In this document: positions 1 through 6,016 of the stretch, piece by piece
How positions within the stretch are numbered: position 1 is the first letter of the stretch
How the letters are laid out: every line of letters starts with the position of its first letter
Origin: Eubacterium sp. UBA5416
GTDB taxonomy: Bacteria > Bacillota > Clostridia > Lachnospirales > Lachnospiraceae
DNA length: 12,686 nucleotides
NCBI GenBank assembly: GCA_002409525.1
Contig: DHNM01000021.1
Location: 1-12,686, forward strand
Direction: 5' to 3'
Position numbers and translations under genes: made by a program
Notes under the pieces: model-generated
The model's input: the letters and a program-made list of their open reading frames with translations, nothing else
Database searches by the model: none
Told to the model about the DNA's origin: nothing

Positions 1-39
1 ATTAAGAGTCTACTGCTCTACCAACTGAGCTAAAAGCGC
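1..39 (-). tRNA. tRNA-Lys(CTT), 5' half, cut by window edge
   Basis: Read on the minus strand, the segment begins with a 7-nt acceptor strand GCGCTTT and then TA. The D arm follows, with GCTC pairing GAGC around AGTTGGTA. Position 26 is A, the anticodon stem strand is GTAGA and the loop is CTCTTAA. The loop places CTT at positions 34-36, which reads AAG lysine codons. The 3' side of the anticodon stem, the T arm and the acceptor 3' strand lie outside the window, so acceptor pairing cannot be verified. A strong promoter sits 32 bases upstream, so the tRNA is probably transcribed from there, perhaps as the first gene of a tRNA cluster continuing off the window. Confidence 0.88.
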
Positions 40-70
40 ATTCATTTGTTATTTTTAGAACGTAAATATT

Positions 71-99
71 ATTATAGTAGACTATCAGGAAAAAATCAA
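71..99 (-). promoter_or_regulatory. Sigma-70/SigA promoter of the tRNA-Lys
   Basis: On the minus strand, a -35 box TTGATT (99..94) is followed by an exactly 17-nt spacer and a perfect -10 box TATAAT (76..71). The expected start, near position 64, would give a leader of about 25 nt before the tRNA at 39. This is the best promoter match in the window, as expected for a stable RNA gene. It lies just past the stop codon of the small gene at 108-260. Confidence 0.8.
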
Positions 100-107
100 C
101 CCTTTTT

Positions 108-260
108 TTACTTTTTTTTATCTTTTCTGTCATTTGCGATTTTTTCCAGCGATTTATCCAATTCATTAATTGATTTTAATATGACAGGAGTATTTCCCTT
201 CTTTGCATTTATCTGGTAACTGAACTCTTCCAGCTTATTTATTATTTTAGACCTCTTCAT
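108..260 (-). CDS. Small lysine-rich hypothetical protein, 50 aa
   Basis: I do not recognise this protein. It reads from ATG at 260..258 to TAA at 110..108 and gives 50 residues, starting MKRSKIINKLEEF and ending DRKDKKK. It is basic at both ends and looks largely helical, with heptad-like spacing of Leu and Ile in KSINELDKSLEKI. It has no membrane segment and no cysteine. Support for a real gene is local. GGAGG stands 9 nt before the ATG, a perfect TATAAT lies upstream at 333-338, and the leader carries a hairpin. It sits between trmB and tRNA-Lys on the same strand, so a link to tRNA or ribosome function is possible, but only by position. A chance ORF remains possible because of its length, although the promoter, ribosome binding site and lysine-rich, stop-free reading make a real gene more likely. 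Confidence 0.6.
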   Translation of the reverse strand: MKRSKIINKLEEFSYQINAKKGNTPVILKSINELDKSLEKIANDRKDKKK

Positions 261-294
261 AATATATACCTCCGACATTTCCAACTTTGACCAA

Positions 295-316
295 AGCAGG
301 CTTTCACCGGCCTGCT
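295..316 (-). other. Hairpin in the leader of the 50-aa gene
   Basis: A 7-bp perfect stem (295-301 with 310-316, AGCAGGC/GCCTGCT) encloses an 8-nt loop. In the minus direction it follows the TATAAT at 338..333, so it would fall about 10 nt into the transcript of the 50-aa gene and about 35 nt before its start codon. It could also help terminate trmB, but on the minus strand only three T follow it. The T-rich side (317-326) is on the plus strand, where no gene points at it. I favour a leader or bidirectional element over a simple trmB terminator. Confidence 0.5.
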
Positions 317-332
317 GTTTTTATTTCTATAT

Positions 333-361
333 ATTATACTATGATACAGTAGTTCTGACGT
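333..361 (-). promoter_or_regulatory. Promoter of the 50-aa gene
   Basis: A perfect -10 box TATAAT lies at 338..333 on the minus strand. At a 17-nt spacer the -35 position reads ACGTCA (361..356), which matches consensus at only 3 of 6 positions. The box starts right after the trmB stop codon. Transcription would begin near 326 and give a leader of about 65 nt. Confidence 0.5.
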
Positions 362-1008
362 TATTCATAATGTGCGATTAACTTGAAGATCGGATTTCCC
401 TCCAAAGAAAACTTTTCTTCGTATTCTGTCATAATATTTCCCCTGTTCATCGTTTCATCCTCGTGCAGATCACTGGTACAGGCATCCAGGATCCAGTGAC
501 ATTCTTTTATTTCCTGAAGGGAAAACAAAAAGAGATCTTTATTGTCTGTCTTGAACTCAACAGTCTGCTTCGGAAGCAGAGTCTGCCGATAACGTTCTAA
601 GAATTGTCTGGATGTAAGTCGTCGTTTCGCATGTCTGTCTTTTGGCCATGGATCCGAAAAGTTCAGATAGATCTTTTCAATCTCTCCCTTTTCAAACACA
701 TTCGTCAATGCTTTTGCATCCATCCTTATAAATCGAAAGTTACCAGGCGGGTTTTCTAACGATGTTACCCTTTGTACTGCTCTCAAAAGTACGCTGTCAT
801 ACATTTCAATTCCAATATAATTGATCCTGGCATGAGTCTGTGCCATATCTATCAAAAACCGACCTTTTCCCATTCCCACTTCTATATGAACCGGATTTTC
901 ATTACCAAAGATCTGTGACCAATGTCCTTTTGCTGCTTCCGGATTATTTATAACATATCCGCACTTTTGTATGATTTCCTGTGCTCCTGTGATATTTCTC
1001 AAACGCAT
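361..1008 (-). CDS. trmB: tRNA (guanine-N7-)-methyltransferase TrmB
   Basis: TrmB transfers a methyl group from S-adenosylmethionine to N7 of guanine 46 in the variable loop of tRNAs. It acts in the cytoplasm as a single Rossmann-type domain. From ATG at 1008 the product has 215 residues, normal for Firmicutes TrmB. Visible family motifs are the N-terminal MRLRNITGA, the SAM-binding HIEVGMGKG (residues 41-49, with E43 and the glycines) and IGIE (65-68). YLNFSDPWPKDRHAKRRL (114-131) contains the catalytic-site Asp119, and FKTDN and the C-terminal GNIMTEYEEKF follow. An in-frame ATG at 1071 would add 21 residues, but it has no ribosome binding site and the family starts at MRLR. GAAGG lies about 12 nt before the chosen ATG. 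The gene diverges from the ATPase operon. Confidence 0.95.
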   Translation of the reverse strand: MRLRNITGAQEIIQKCGYVINNPEAAKGHWSQIFGNENPVHIEVGMGKGRFLIDMAQTHARINYIGIEMYDSVLLRAVQRVTSLENPPGNFRFIRMDAKALTNVFEKGEIEKIYLNFSDPWPKDRHAKRRLTSRQFLERYRQTLLPKQTVEFKTDNKDLFLFSLQEIKECHWILDACTSDLHEDETMNRGNIMTEYEEKFSLEGNPIFKLIAHYE

Positions 1009-1049
1009 GCTGATAAACCGCCTTCTTCGCTGACTTTTATTGTAAAATT

Positions 1050-1065
1050 CTTCCCTGGAGGGAAG
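1050..1065 (-). other. Inverted repeat in the trmB leader
   Basis: CTTCCCT (1050-1056) and AGGGAAG (1059-1065) are perfect 7-nt inverted arms around 2 nt. As RNA this would be a 6-bp GC-rich stem with a tetraloop. If trmB starts at 1008 and transcription starts near 1074, it lies in the first 25 nt of the 5' leader. It could be an operator or a stabilising 5' hairpin; no protein binding site is recognised. Confidence 0.4.
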
Positions 1066-1080
1066 AGACATACATAAAAT

Positions 1081-1109
1081 ATTCTATCAGAAAGTGTGAA
1101 AAAAGGAAA
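1081..1109 (-). promoter_or_regulatory. Candidate trmB promoter
   Basis: On the minus strand TAGAAT (1086..1081) resembles a -10 box. At a 17-nt spacer a weak -35 TTTCCT (1109..1104) appears. The implied start, near 1074, puts the upstream in-frame ATG at 1071 almost at the RNA end without a ribosome binding site. This supports translation from 1008. Confidence 0.3.
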
Positions 1110-1138
1110 GACGATTTATTCATATTTTTCTGCATTTT

Positions 1139-1170
1139 TTGCTAGTATTTTTTTTAAAAAGGTGTATGAT
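1139..1170 (+). promoter_or_regulatory. Candidate promoter of the A/V-type ATPase operon
   Basis: TATGAT (1165-1170) preceded directly by TG matches a -10 element. The nearest -35-like sequence is TTGCTA (1139-1144), but its 20-nt spacer is too long to be convincing. A long T/A-rich stretch (1148-1160) lies between them and may act as a curved upstream element. It is the only plausible -10 within 60 bases of the first ATPase gene. The weak -35 suggests activator dependence, or that I have the wrong site. Confidence 0.3.
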
Positions 1171-1217
1171 AGTAACATGTAGCCGGGCATGATTTCGACA
1201 TGAAAAGGAGGTGCGCA

Positions 1218-1529
1218 ATGAATGAAATAATTGAAAAGCTCACTGAAATTGAAGCGACTGCTTCTCGTATTCTAGATGCCGCTGCAAATCAAAAAAAACA
1301 GCTTGATGAAAAACATCAGAAACGTATTGCTGAATATGATAAAGAACTGGATGCTTCAACAGCCAAAGAATTGGCTTCTCTTCAGGACGAACTCTCAAAG
1401 AAAGTAGATGCAGAACTGGCTTCATTAACAGAAAGCTCTAAGATGAAGCTTAAAACTATAGATCAGCTATATGAAAAAAATCATGAAGATCTATCGACAC
1501 AGATTTATGAAAAACTAATAAGGAAGTGA
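1218..1529 (+). CDS. A/V-type ATPase peripheral-stalk subunit G/H-like protein
   Basis: The product is a 103-residue, highly charged, almost entirely helical protein (MNEIIEKLTEIEATASRIL...) with long runs of Lys, Glu, Ala, Gln and Leu. It lacks membrane segments, cysteine and proline. This is how the small peripheral-stalk subunit looks (subunit G/H, NtpF of Enterococcus), which forms a heterodimeric coiled coil with subunit E and holds the catalytic head to subunit I. Function is assigned from composition, size and its place as first gene of the ATPase operon, because such coiled coils conserve little sequence. The start at 1218 is chosen over an in-frame ATG at 1200 because AAAGGAGG (1203-1210) lies inside that extension at ideal distance from 1218. 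The next gene begins 5 nt after the stop. Confidence 0.78.
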   Translation: MNEIIEKLTEIEATASRILDAAANQKKQLDEKHQKRIAEYDKELDASTAKELASLQDELSKKVDAELASLTESSKMKLKTIDQLYEKNHEDLSTQIYEKLIRK

Positions 1530-1533
1530 TAAG

Positions 1534-2574
1534 ATGAACGGTTTGTTATCCTACAGTGGTCTCACCACCAAGATACGCGCCATGGAAAGCCATTTCCTAA
1601 ATGATGCCGATTTCCGAAATATCACAGAATTGGAGTCAGTTCCGGAGGCAGTAAATTATTTGAAGAAATTTCATTCCTATGAACCTGTCTTTGATTCCGT
1701 GGATGAGAACAAACTTCACCGTGCCAGTATAGAGCGTATGCTTCGCCAGAGTATCTACCGGGATTTTACGAAGATCTACCAGTTTTCCAACATCTCGCAG
1801 AGAAAATTTCTGGACTTGTATTTTAAACGTTATGAGGTAATCATAATTAAGAGATGCCTGAACAGCCTTTTTGATCAGAGAGATTTACTGATTGATTTGT
1901 CTGCATTTGAAAACTTCTTCAGAAAACATTCCAGTCTGGATATTACTGCGATGGCAGCTGCTTCCACTCTTCCTGAATTTGTTGACGCAATGAAGGGAAC
2001 TGATTATTATGGAACATTCTCTAAATTACTGGAAATGGAACATCCGACTTTATTTGATTATGAGATGGCCCTGGATCTTTACTACTTCAGGGATATCTGG
2101 AGGATGAAAGATAAGCTGTATAAGGGTCAGGACCTCAAAGAACTGACGAAGGCTTATGGCAGTAAATTCGAAATGCTGAATTTACAGTGGATTTACCGCT
2201 CAAAAAAATACTATCATATGTCATCTGCTGATATTTATGCCCTTCTAATTCCGGTTAAATACCGCATTACCAATCAGCAGATCACTGCAATGGTTGAAGC
2301 TGAAAGTATTTCAGCGCTCGAATCATTAATTGACCAATGTTATTATGCCCGACAGTATAAGGAATTTTCACCGGGTAATCTGGAAAGTGTGTATGCTGAT
2401 ATTATGCGTCACATTCTTTCTACGGCCTCACGTAATAATCCTTATTCAGTCATTACTTTATATTCTTATCTGCATCACAAAGAGCATGAAGTTGATCGAC
2501 TTATTATTGCACTTGAGTGTGTGCGCTACCGGATAGCCCCCGATAAAGCAATGAACTATATCAGAAAGACATAA
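1534..2574 (+). CDS. ntpC: A/V-type ATP synthase subunit C (AC39/d family)
   Basis: Subunit C is the funnel-shaped adaptor that sits on the cytoplasmic face of the proteolipid ring and receives the foot of the central D/F shaft. The 346-residue product matches the usual 330-350 length, is nearly all helical and has no membrane segment. Family-like features are the N-terminal SYSGLTTKIRAMESHFLND, YLKKF near residue 49, repeated aromatic-rich helices such as YEMALDLYYFRDIW, and the C-terminal ECVRYRIAPDKAMNYI. The ATG follows AGGAAG at 8-nt spacing and lies 5 nt after the preceding stop, so the two genes are probably translationally coupled. In the Enterococcus operon the C gene lies between E and the shaft gene; here it is second. 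Identification rests on sequence character plus operon position. Confidence 0.9.
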   Translation: MNGLLSYSGLTTKIRAMESHFLNDADFRNITELESVPEAVNYLKKFHSYEPVFDSVDENKLHRASIERMLRQSIYRDFTKIYQFSNISQRKFLDLYFKRYEVIIIKRCLNSLFDQRDLLIDLSAFENFFRKHSSLDITAMAAASTLPEFVDAMKGTDYYGTFSKLLEMEHPTLFDYEMALDLYYFRDIWRMKDKLYKGQDLKELTKAYGSKFEMLNLQWIYRSKKYYHMSSADIYALLIPVKYRITNQQITAMVEAESISALESLIDQCYYARQYKEFSPGNLESVYADIMRHILSTASRNNPYSVITLYSYLHHKEHEVDRLIIALECVRYRIAPDKAMNYIRKT

Positions 2575-2598
2575 GCAGCTAAAAGGAGGGTTTGGCAT

Positions 2599-2640
2599 AT
2601 GACACTATTATTTAATCAAACCGGAGGTGTTTTACTTTGA
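2599..2640 (+). CDS. 13-codon leader ORF coupled to ntpI
   Basis: ATG at 2599 is preceded by AAAAGGAGGG (2581-2590) at 8-nt spacing, as good a ribosome binding site as any in the operon. The reading frame encodes MTLLFNQTGGVLL and stops with TGA at 2638-2640. That stop overlaps the TTG start of ntpI (2637-2639) in a TTGA arrangement. The Gly-Gly codons GGA GGT are themselves the ribosome binding site of ntpI. Ribosomes translating the leader would cover that site and stop exactly at the ntpI start. Termination-reinitiation coupling is the inferred role. The peptide itself has no recognisable function. Confidence 0.5.
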   Translation: MTLLFNQTGGVLL

Positions 2641-4565
2641 TAGAAAAGATGAAATTCCTGAGTATTACCGGTCCGAAATCCGATATTGACCGCGTGGTCA
2701 ACGAGTACCTGTCAAAATATGAGATCCATCTGGAGAATGCACTGGCTGAATTAAAATCCGTACAGGATTTAACACCTTATATCCAGATTAATCCTTACAA
2801 AGAAGACTTAAAACTCGCTGAAAGCTTTAAAAGGCTTCTTCCTGAAGGCATAGAAACTGCCGACAAAAAGCTGTCAATTGAAGATTCCATTAACCTTGTA
2901 CGCGATCTGGACAAAAACATGACTCGGATCACACAGGAAAGAACCGAGTATGAGGCTCAAAGGAGCAGATACCAGGAACTTTACGAAAAAATCGAGCCAT
3001 TTATGGGGCTTGAATATGATATCTCAACAATCCTGAAATTTAAACATTTAAAATTTCGCTTTGGTAAGATACCTAAAGAATATTACTACAAACTGAAAGA
3101 CTACATTTATAATGATATTGAGTCTGTTTTTTATCACTGTCACGTGGATGACAAATATGTCTGGGGCATATATTTTTGTGTCAGAGAACATGTAAGCCGT
3201 GTGGATGCAACTTTTGCTTCCATGCACTTTGAACGTCTCTTCATCCCGGATGCTTATGAGGGGACTCCCATGGAGGCCCACACAAAGCTGGCCAATGAAT
3301 TGACAGATATAAATCAGAAGATTGCCGCATGCGATAAAAAAATACAAGATCAATTGAAAGACCGGGCAGAGGATATTACTGCCGCATGCAACAGGCTTTC
3401 CGCACAATCAGAAAACTTCGATGTAAGGAAACTGGCTGCATGCACAAATTCAAAACATGAAACCTTTTACATTCTTTGTGGATGGATGACCGAGAAAGAC
3501 TCTGCCGCATTTCAGAAAGAAATCGCAGATGATCCTAAACTCTTCTGCTTTCTGGAAGATGACAGCAGCAATCTCCTTGTGCAGCCGCCGACAAAACTGA
3601 AGAACCCGAAGGTATTTCAACCATTTGAAATGTTTGTTAAGATGTACGGTCTCCCCGGTTATCACGAGATGGATCCTACAATCTTTGTAGCTCTCACATA
3701 TTCCATTATATTTGGAAGTATGTTTGGAGATGTCGGTCAGGGGATTTTTCTGGTGATTGGCGGAGCACTGCTTTACAAGTTTAAGAATATAACCCTGGCG
3801 GCAATTATAAGCCTTGCCGGCGTATTTTCAACAATCTTTGGATTTATGTATGGCAGTTTCTTCGGCTTTGAGAATGTTATTCCGGCTCTCTGGCTGAAAC
3901 CAAAGACTACAATGACAACGCTTCCCTTTATCGGAACCATGAATACCGTCTTTGTAGTTGCCATAGGATCCGGCATGTTTATGATTCTCTTTACGATGGT
4001 TCTGCATGTGATCAACTCCATCAGAACGCATGATGTAGAGGGTATTTATTTCGACCAGAACTCAATCTGCGGTCTTGTATTTTACGGAGCACTGACAGCA
4101 GTAATCTTTCTGTATATGTCAGGTCACAAACTTCCGGCAACTGCGGTATTAGTGGTAATGTTTGTTGTGCCACTGATTCTGATTATGCTGAAGGAACCGC
4201 TGACGAGACTGATAGAAGGACATAAGCCGGCAATCGAAGGTGGAAAAGGCATGTACTTTGTGCAGAGTTTCTTTGAACTTTTTGAAGTTATGCTGAGTTA
4301 TCTGTCAAACACCCTTTCCTTTGTCCGTATGGGAGCATTTGCAGTCAGCCATGCTGCTATGATGGAAGTGGTCTTAATGCTGGCCGGCGCTGAAGCCGGC
4401 GGCTCACCTAACTGGATCGTCATCGTCCTGGGTAACGCTTTTGTATGCGCCATGGAAGGTCTTATTGTTGGTATCCAGGTACTTCGTCTGGAGTATTACG
4501 AGATGTTCAGCCGATTTTACACAGGTAACGGACGGGAATTCAGGCCATTCTTAAAGAAAAGCTGA
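2637..4565 (+). CDS. ntpI: A/V-type ATP synthase subunit I (membrane stator, a-subunit homologue)
   Basis: Subunit I is the stator that forms the two ion half-channels against the rotating K ring and anchors the peripheral stalks. The product has 642 residues, the normal size. Residues 1 to about 345 are soluble and charged with long helices, the stalk-binding arm. From about 350 there are seven or eight membrane segments, beginning after PGYHEMDPTIFVALTYSIIF. The key helix TLSFVRMGAFAVSHA carries Arg564, equivalent to the essential arginine of eukaryotic and archaeal a-subunits, followed by the typical A-SHA motif. The start is TTG at 2637, 8 nt after GGAGGT (2623-2628). The next in-frame ATG at 2649 is too far from any such site. 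Translation is probably coupled to the leader ORF ending at 2640. Confidence 0.95.
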   Translation: MIEKMKFLSITGPKSDIDRVVNEYLSKYEIHLENALAELKSVQDLTPYIQINPYKEDLKLAESFKRLLPEGIETADKKLSIEDSINLVRDLDKNMTRITQERTEYEAQRSRYQELYEKIEPFMGLEYDISTILKFKHLKFRFGKIPKEYYYKLKDYIYNDIESVFYHCHVDDKYVWGIYFCVREHVSRVDATFASMHFERLFIPDAYEGTPMEAHTKLANELTDINQKIAACDKKIQDQLKDRAEDITAACNRLSAQSENFDVRKLAACTNSKHETFYILCGWMTEKDSAAFQKEIADDPKLFCFLEDDSSNLLVQPPTKLKNPKVFQPFEMFVKMYGLPGYHEMDPTIFVALTYSIIFGSMFGDVGQGIFLVIGGALLYKFKNITLAAIISLAGVFSTIFGFMYGSFFGFENVIPALWLKPKTTMTTLPFIGTMNTVFVVAIGSGMFMILFTMVLHVINSIRTHDVEGIYFDQNSICGLVFYGALTAVIFLYMSGHKLPATAVLVVMFVVPLILIMLKEPLTRLIEGHKPAIEGGKGMYFVQSFFELFEVMLSYLSNTLSFVRMGAFAVSHAAMMEVVLMLAGAEAGGSPNWIVIVLGNAFVCAMEGLIVGIQVLRLEYYEMFSRFYTGNGREFRPFLKKS

Positions 4566-4583
4566 TGATCTGCCCTATTTATA

Positions 4584-4608
4584 AATGCGGGCTCAGATAA
4601 ACCGCATT
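4584..4608 (+). other. Intercistronic stem-loop before ntpK
   Basis: AATGCGG (4584-4590) pairs with CCGCATT (4602-4608) around an 11-nt loop. It is followed by an A-rich run, not a U-tract, so it is not an intrinsic terminator. It lies in the 81-nt gap between ntpI and ntpK, the second-largest gap between consecutive genes of the operon. Because K is needed in many copies per complex, a stem protecting the 5' end of a processed ntpK message is a reasonable inference. Confidence 0.45.
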
Positions 4609-4646
4609 AAAAAATAAAAGATGAAATTAAAACGGAGGTATCTATT

Positions 4647-5075
4647 ATGACATCTATAATTCAAATTATTACAGCAATAGCACTTATTTTAACTATTATC
4701 ATCCCTACAGCAGTATTCTTTATGGGAGACAGGACAAAATCAAGATATAAGAAAACACTGGCAACCAATGTATTTGCCTTCTTTGGTGTACTGATTGTGG
4801 GAACTCTTGTGAACATGGCAGGAACTGTAAGTGTACATGCCGCTGCTGATGGTGCGGGCCTTGCTACAGGTCTGGGTTATCTCGGCGCTGCACTCGTTAC
4901 CGGATTATCCGGTATTGGTTCCGGTATCGCCGTTGCAAGCTCCGCAAGTGCAGCTTTAGGTGCAATCAGCGAAGATGGTTCACTGTTTGGTAAGTCCATG
5001 ATCTTCGTAGCTATGGCAGAAGGTATCGCATTGTATGGATTGATTATTTCCTTTATGATTCTCGGACAGCTATGA
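4647..5075 (+). CDS. ntpK: A/V-type ATP synthase subunit K (proteolipid, c-ring)
   Basis: Subunit K forms the membrane rotor ring; each ion rides on a membrane-buried carboxylate. The 142-residue product has four hydrophobic segments, near residues 4-26, 40-62, 72-104 and 113-140. Only the second half looks like a c-subunit hairpin: glycine-rich LSGIGSGIAVASSASAALGA, cytoplasmic loop ISEDGS, then VAMAEGIALYGL with the ion-carrying Glu125. The first half lacks both the glycine-rich helix and a buried acid. Between them SVHAAADG gives a signal-peptidase-like A-x-A site after a helix preceded by KSRYKK. The mature 8-kDa L proteolipid of Thermus is preceded by a cleaved leader of similar design, as I recall it. 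GGAGGT lies 7 nt before the ATG. Subunit identity is secure; whether the N-terminal half stays attached is open. Confidence 0.93.
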   Translation: MTSIIQIITAIALILTIIIPTAVFFMGDRTKSRYKKTLATNVFAFFGVLIVGTLVNMAGTVSVHAAADGAGLATGLGYLGAALVTGLSGIGSGIAVASSASAALGAISEDGSLFGKSMIFVAMAEGIALYGLIISFMILGQL

Positions 5076-5105
5076 AACTCTTATAGAAAGTAAGGTGCAA
5101 TATTT

Positions 5106-5414
5106 ATGAAAATGTTTTTAATCAGTGATAACGTCGATACGCAGACCGGTATGCGCCTTGCCGGAGTAGAGGGCGTTGTTGTTCATGAACGCGGGGAACT
5201 GAGAAATGCTCTTGAAACCACGCTAAAGGATAAAGAGGTCGGCATTATACTTCTAACCGAAAAATTCGGCAGAGAATTTCCGGAAATTATCGATGATGTC
5301 AGGTTAAACCATAAGCTTCCGCTTATCATAGAAATACCGGACCGTCATGGTACCGGACGCAAAGCTGATTTTATCACTTCTTATGTAAACGAAGCTATTG
5401 GATTGAAATTATAA
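5106..5414 (+). CDS. ntpG: A/V-type ATP synthase subunit F (central shaft)
   Basis: Subunit F (called NtpG in Enterococcus) binds subunit D to make the central rotating shaft. The 102-residue product has the normal length and the typical alternating strand-helix fold. It opens with LISDNVDTQTGMRLAGVEGV, the family signature of an N-terminal strand and conserved D-T-x-x-G-M/F-R-L-A-G. It continues through VGIILLTEKF, and KLPLIIEIPDRHG gives a buried strand with the I-P-D/G turn. It is soluble and has no cysteine. AAGGTG lies about 8 nt before the ATG. It sits 30 nt after ntpK and 14 nt before ntpE, as expected in the operon. Confidence 0.94.
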   Translation: MKMFLISDNVDTQTGMRLAGVEGVVVHERGELRNALETTLKDKEVGIILLTEKFGREFPEIIDDVRLNHKLPLIIEIPDRHGTGRKADFITSYVNEAIGLKL

Positions 5415-5428
5415 GGCAGGTGAGAGAT

Positions 5429-6016
5429 TTGACAGTCGAAGAAAAATTACAAAGTTTTTATGACAGTTCTATAAATTCGGCCGAGTCCCAGGCCAAAGCC
5501 ATGATTGAGGAACGAGAAGCAGCCCTTGACAAAGTTTTTGACGAGCACAAAGAAATAGCGCAGCGTCAGGCAGAGGCTGAACTGAAAACAGAAAAAGAAA
5601 AATCGAAAAGAGAGCTGAACAAAAAGCTCTCAACAGAGCAGCTTCGCATCAAACGAACTTTTTCGAAAAAGGAAACAGAACTGAAAAATAAATTATTTAA
5701 AGAAGTCAGTGATATGCTCCAGAACTTTATGGATTCTTCAGAATATCCTGCATATCTGGAACGAAAGATAAAAGAAGCCTGTACCTTTGCCGCTTCGGAT
5801 CCGCTGGTCATCTACATTAACCGGTCAGATGCCCATCTAAAGGATCAGCTGGAGCAAAAAACAGGTGCAAAACTGACGATATCGGAAGAAGATTTTAAAG
5901 GTGGAATTCGTGCAGTCATTAAAGAGAAACATATCTTAATTGATGATTCTTTTCTCACACTTTTGAAAGATGAAAAAGATTCATTTATTTTCCATGGAGG
6001 TGCTGCACATGAATAA
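5429..6016 (+). CDS. ntpE: A/V-type ATP synthase subunit E (peripheral stalk)
   Basis: Subunit E forms a long coiled coil with the small G/H subunit and caps the catalytic head through its C-terminal globular domain. Residues 1 to about 100 are charged helix (SSINSAESQAKAMIEEREAA, then KKLSTEQLRIKRTFSKKETE). Residues 105-195 look like the alpha/beta cap, with VIYINRSDAH, KGGIRAVIKEKHILIDDSF and a C-terminal end near the A start. The TTG at 5429 is chosen: AGGTGAG (5418-5424) stands 4 nt before it and the protein then starts MTVEEKLQSF, as relatives do. A GTG at 5420 would add three residues but lies within that same ribosome binding site. The 3' end overlaps ntpA by 8 nt. Length 195 aa is normal. 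Confidence 0.93.
   Translation: MTVEEKLQSFYDSSINSAESQAKAMIEEREAALDKVFDEHKEIAQRQAEAELKTEKEKSKRELNKKLSTEQLRIKRTFSKKETELKNKLFKEVSDMLQNFMDSSEYPAYLERKIKEACTFAASDPLVIYINRSDAHLKDQLEQKTGAKLTISEEDFKGGIRAVIKEKHILIDDSFLTLLKDEKDSFIFHGGAAHE

Noticed and set aside
295..326. Simple trmB terminator
   Set aside because: On the trmB strand only three T follow the stem; the T-rich side is on the other strand, and a perfect TATAAT upstream places the stem in the leader of the 50-aa gene.
2632..2645. Programmed -1 frameshift fusing the 13-codon leader ORF to ntpI
   Set aside because: No canonical slippery heptamer at the junction and ntpI has its own well-placed ribosome binding site and TTG start; stop-start coupling is simpler.
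5970..6008. N-terminal extension of ntpA from the upstream ATG
   Set aside because: The extension overlaps the ntpE 3' end, contains the ribosome binding site of the 6009 start, and adds residues not seen in A subunits, which begin near GIVYGINGPV.
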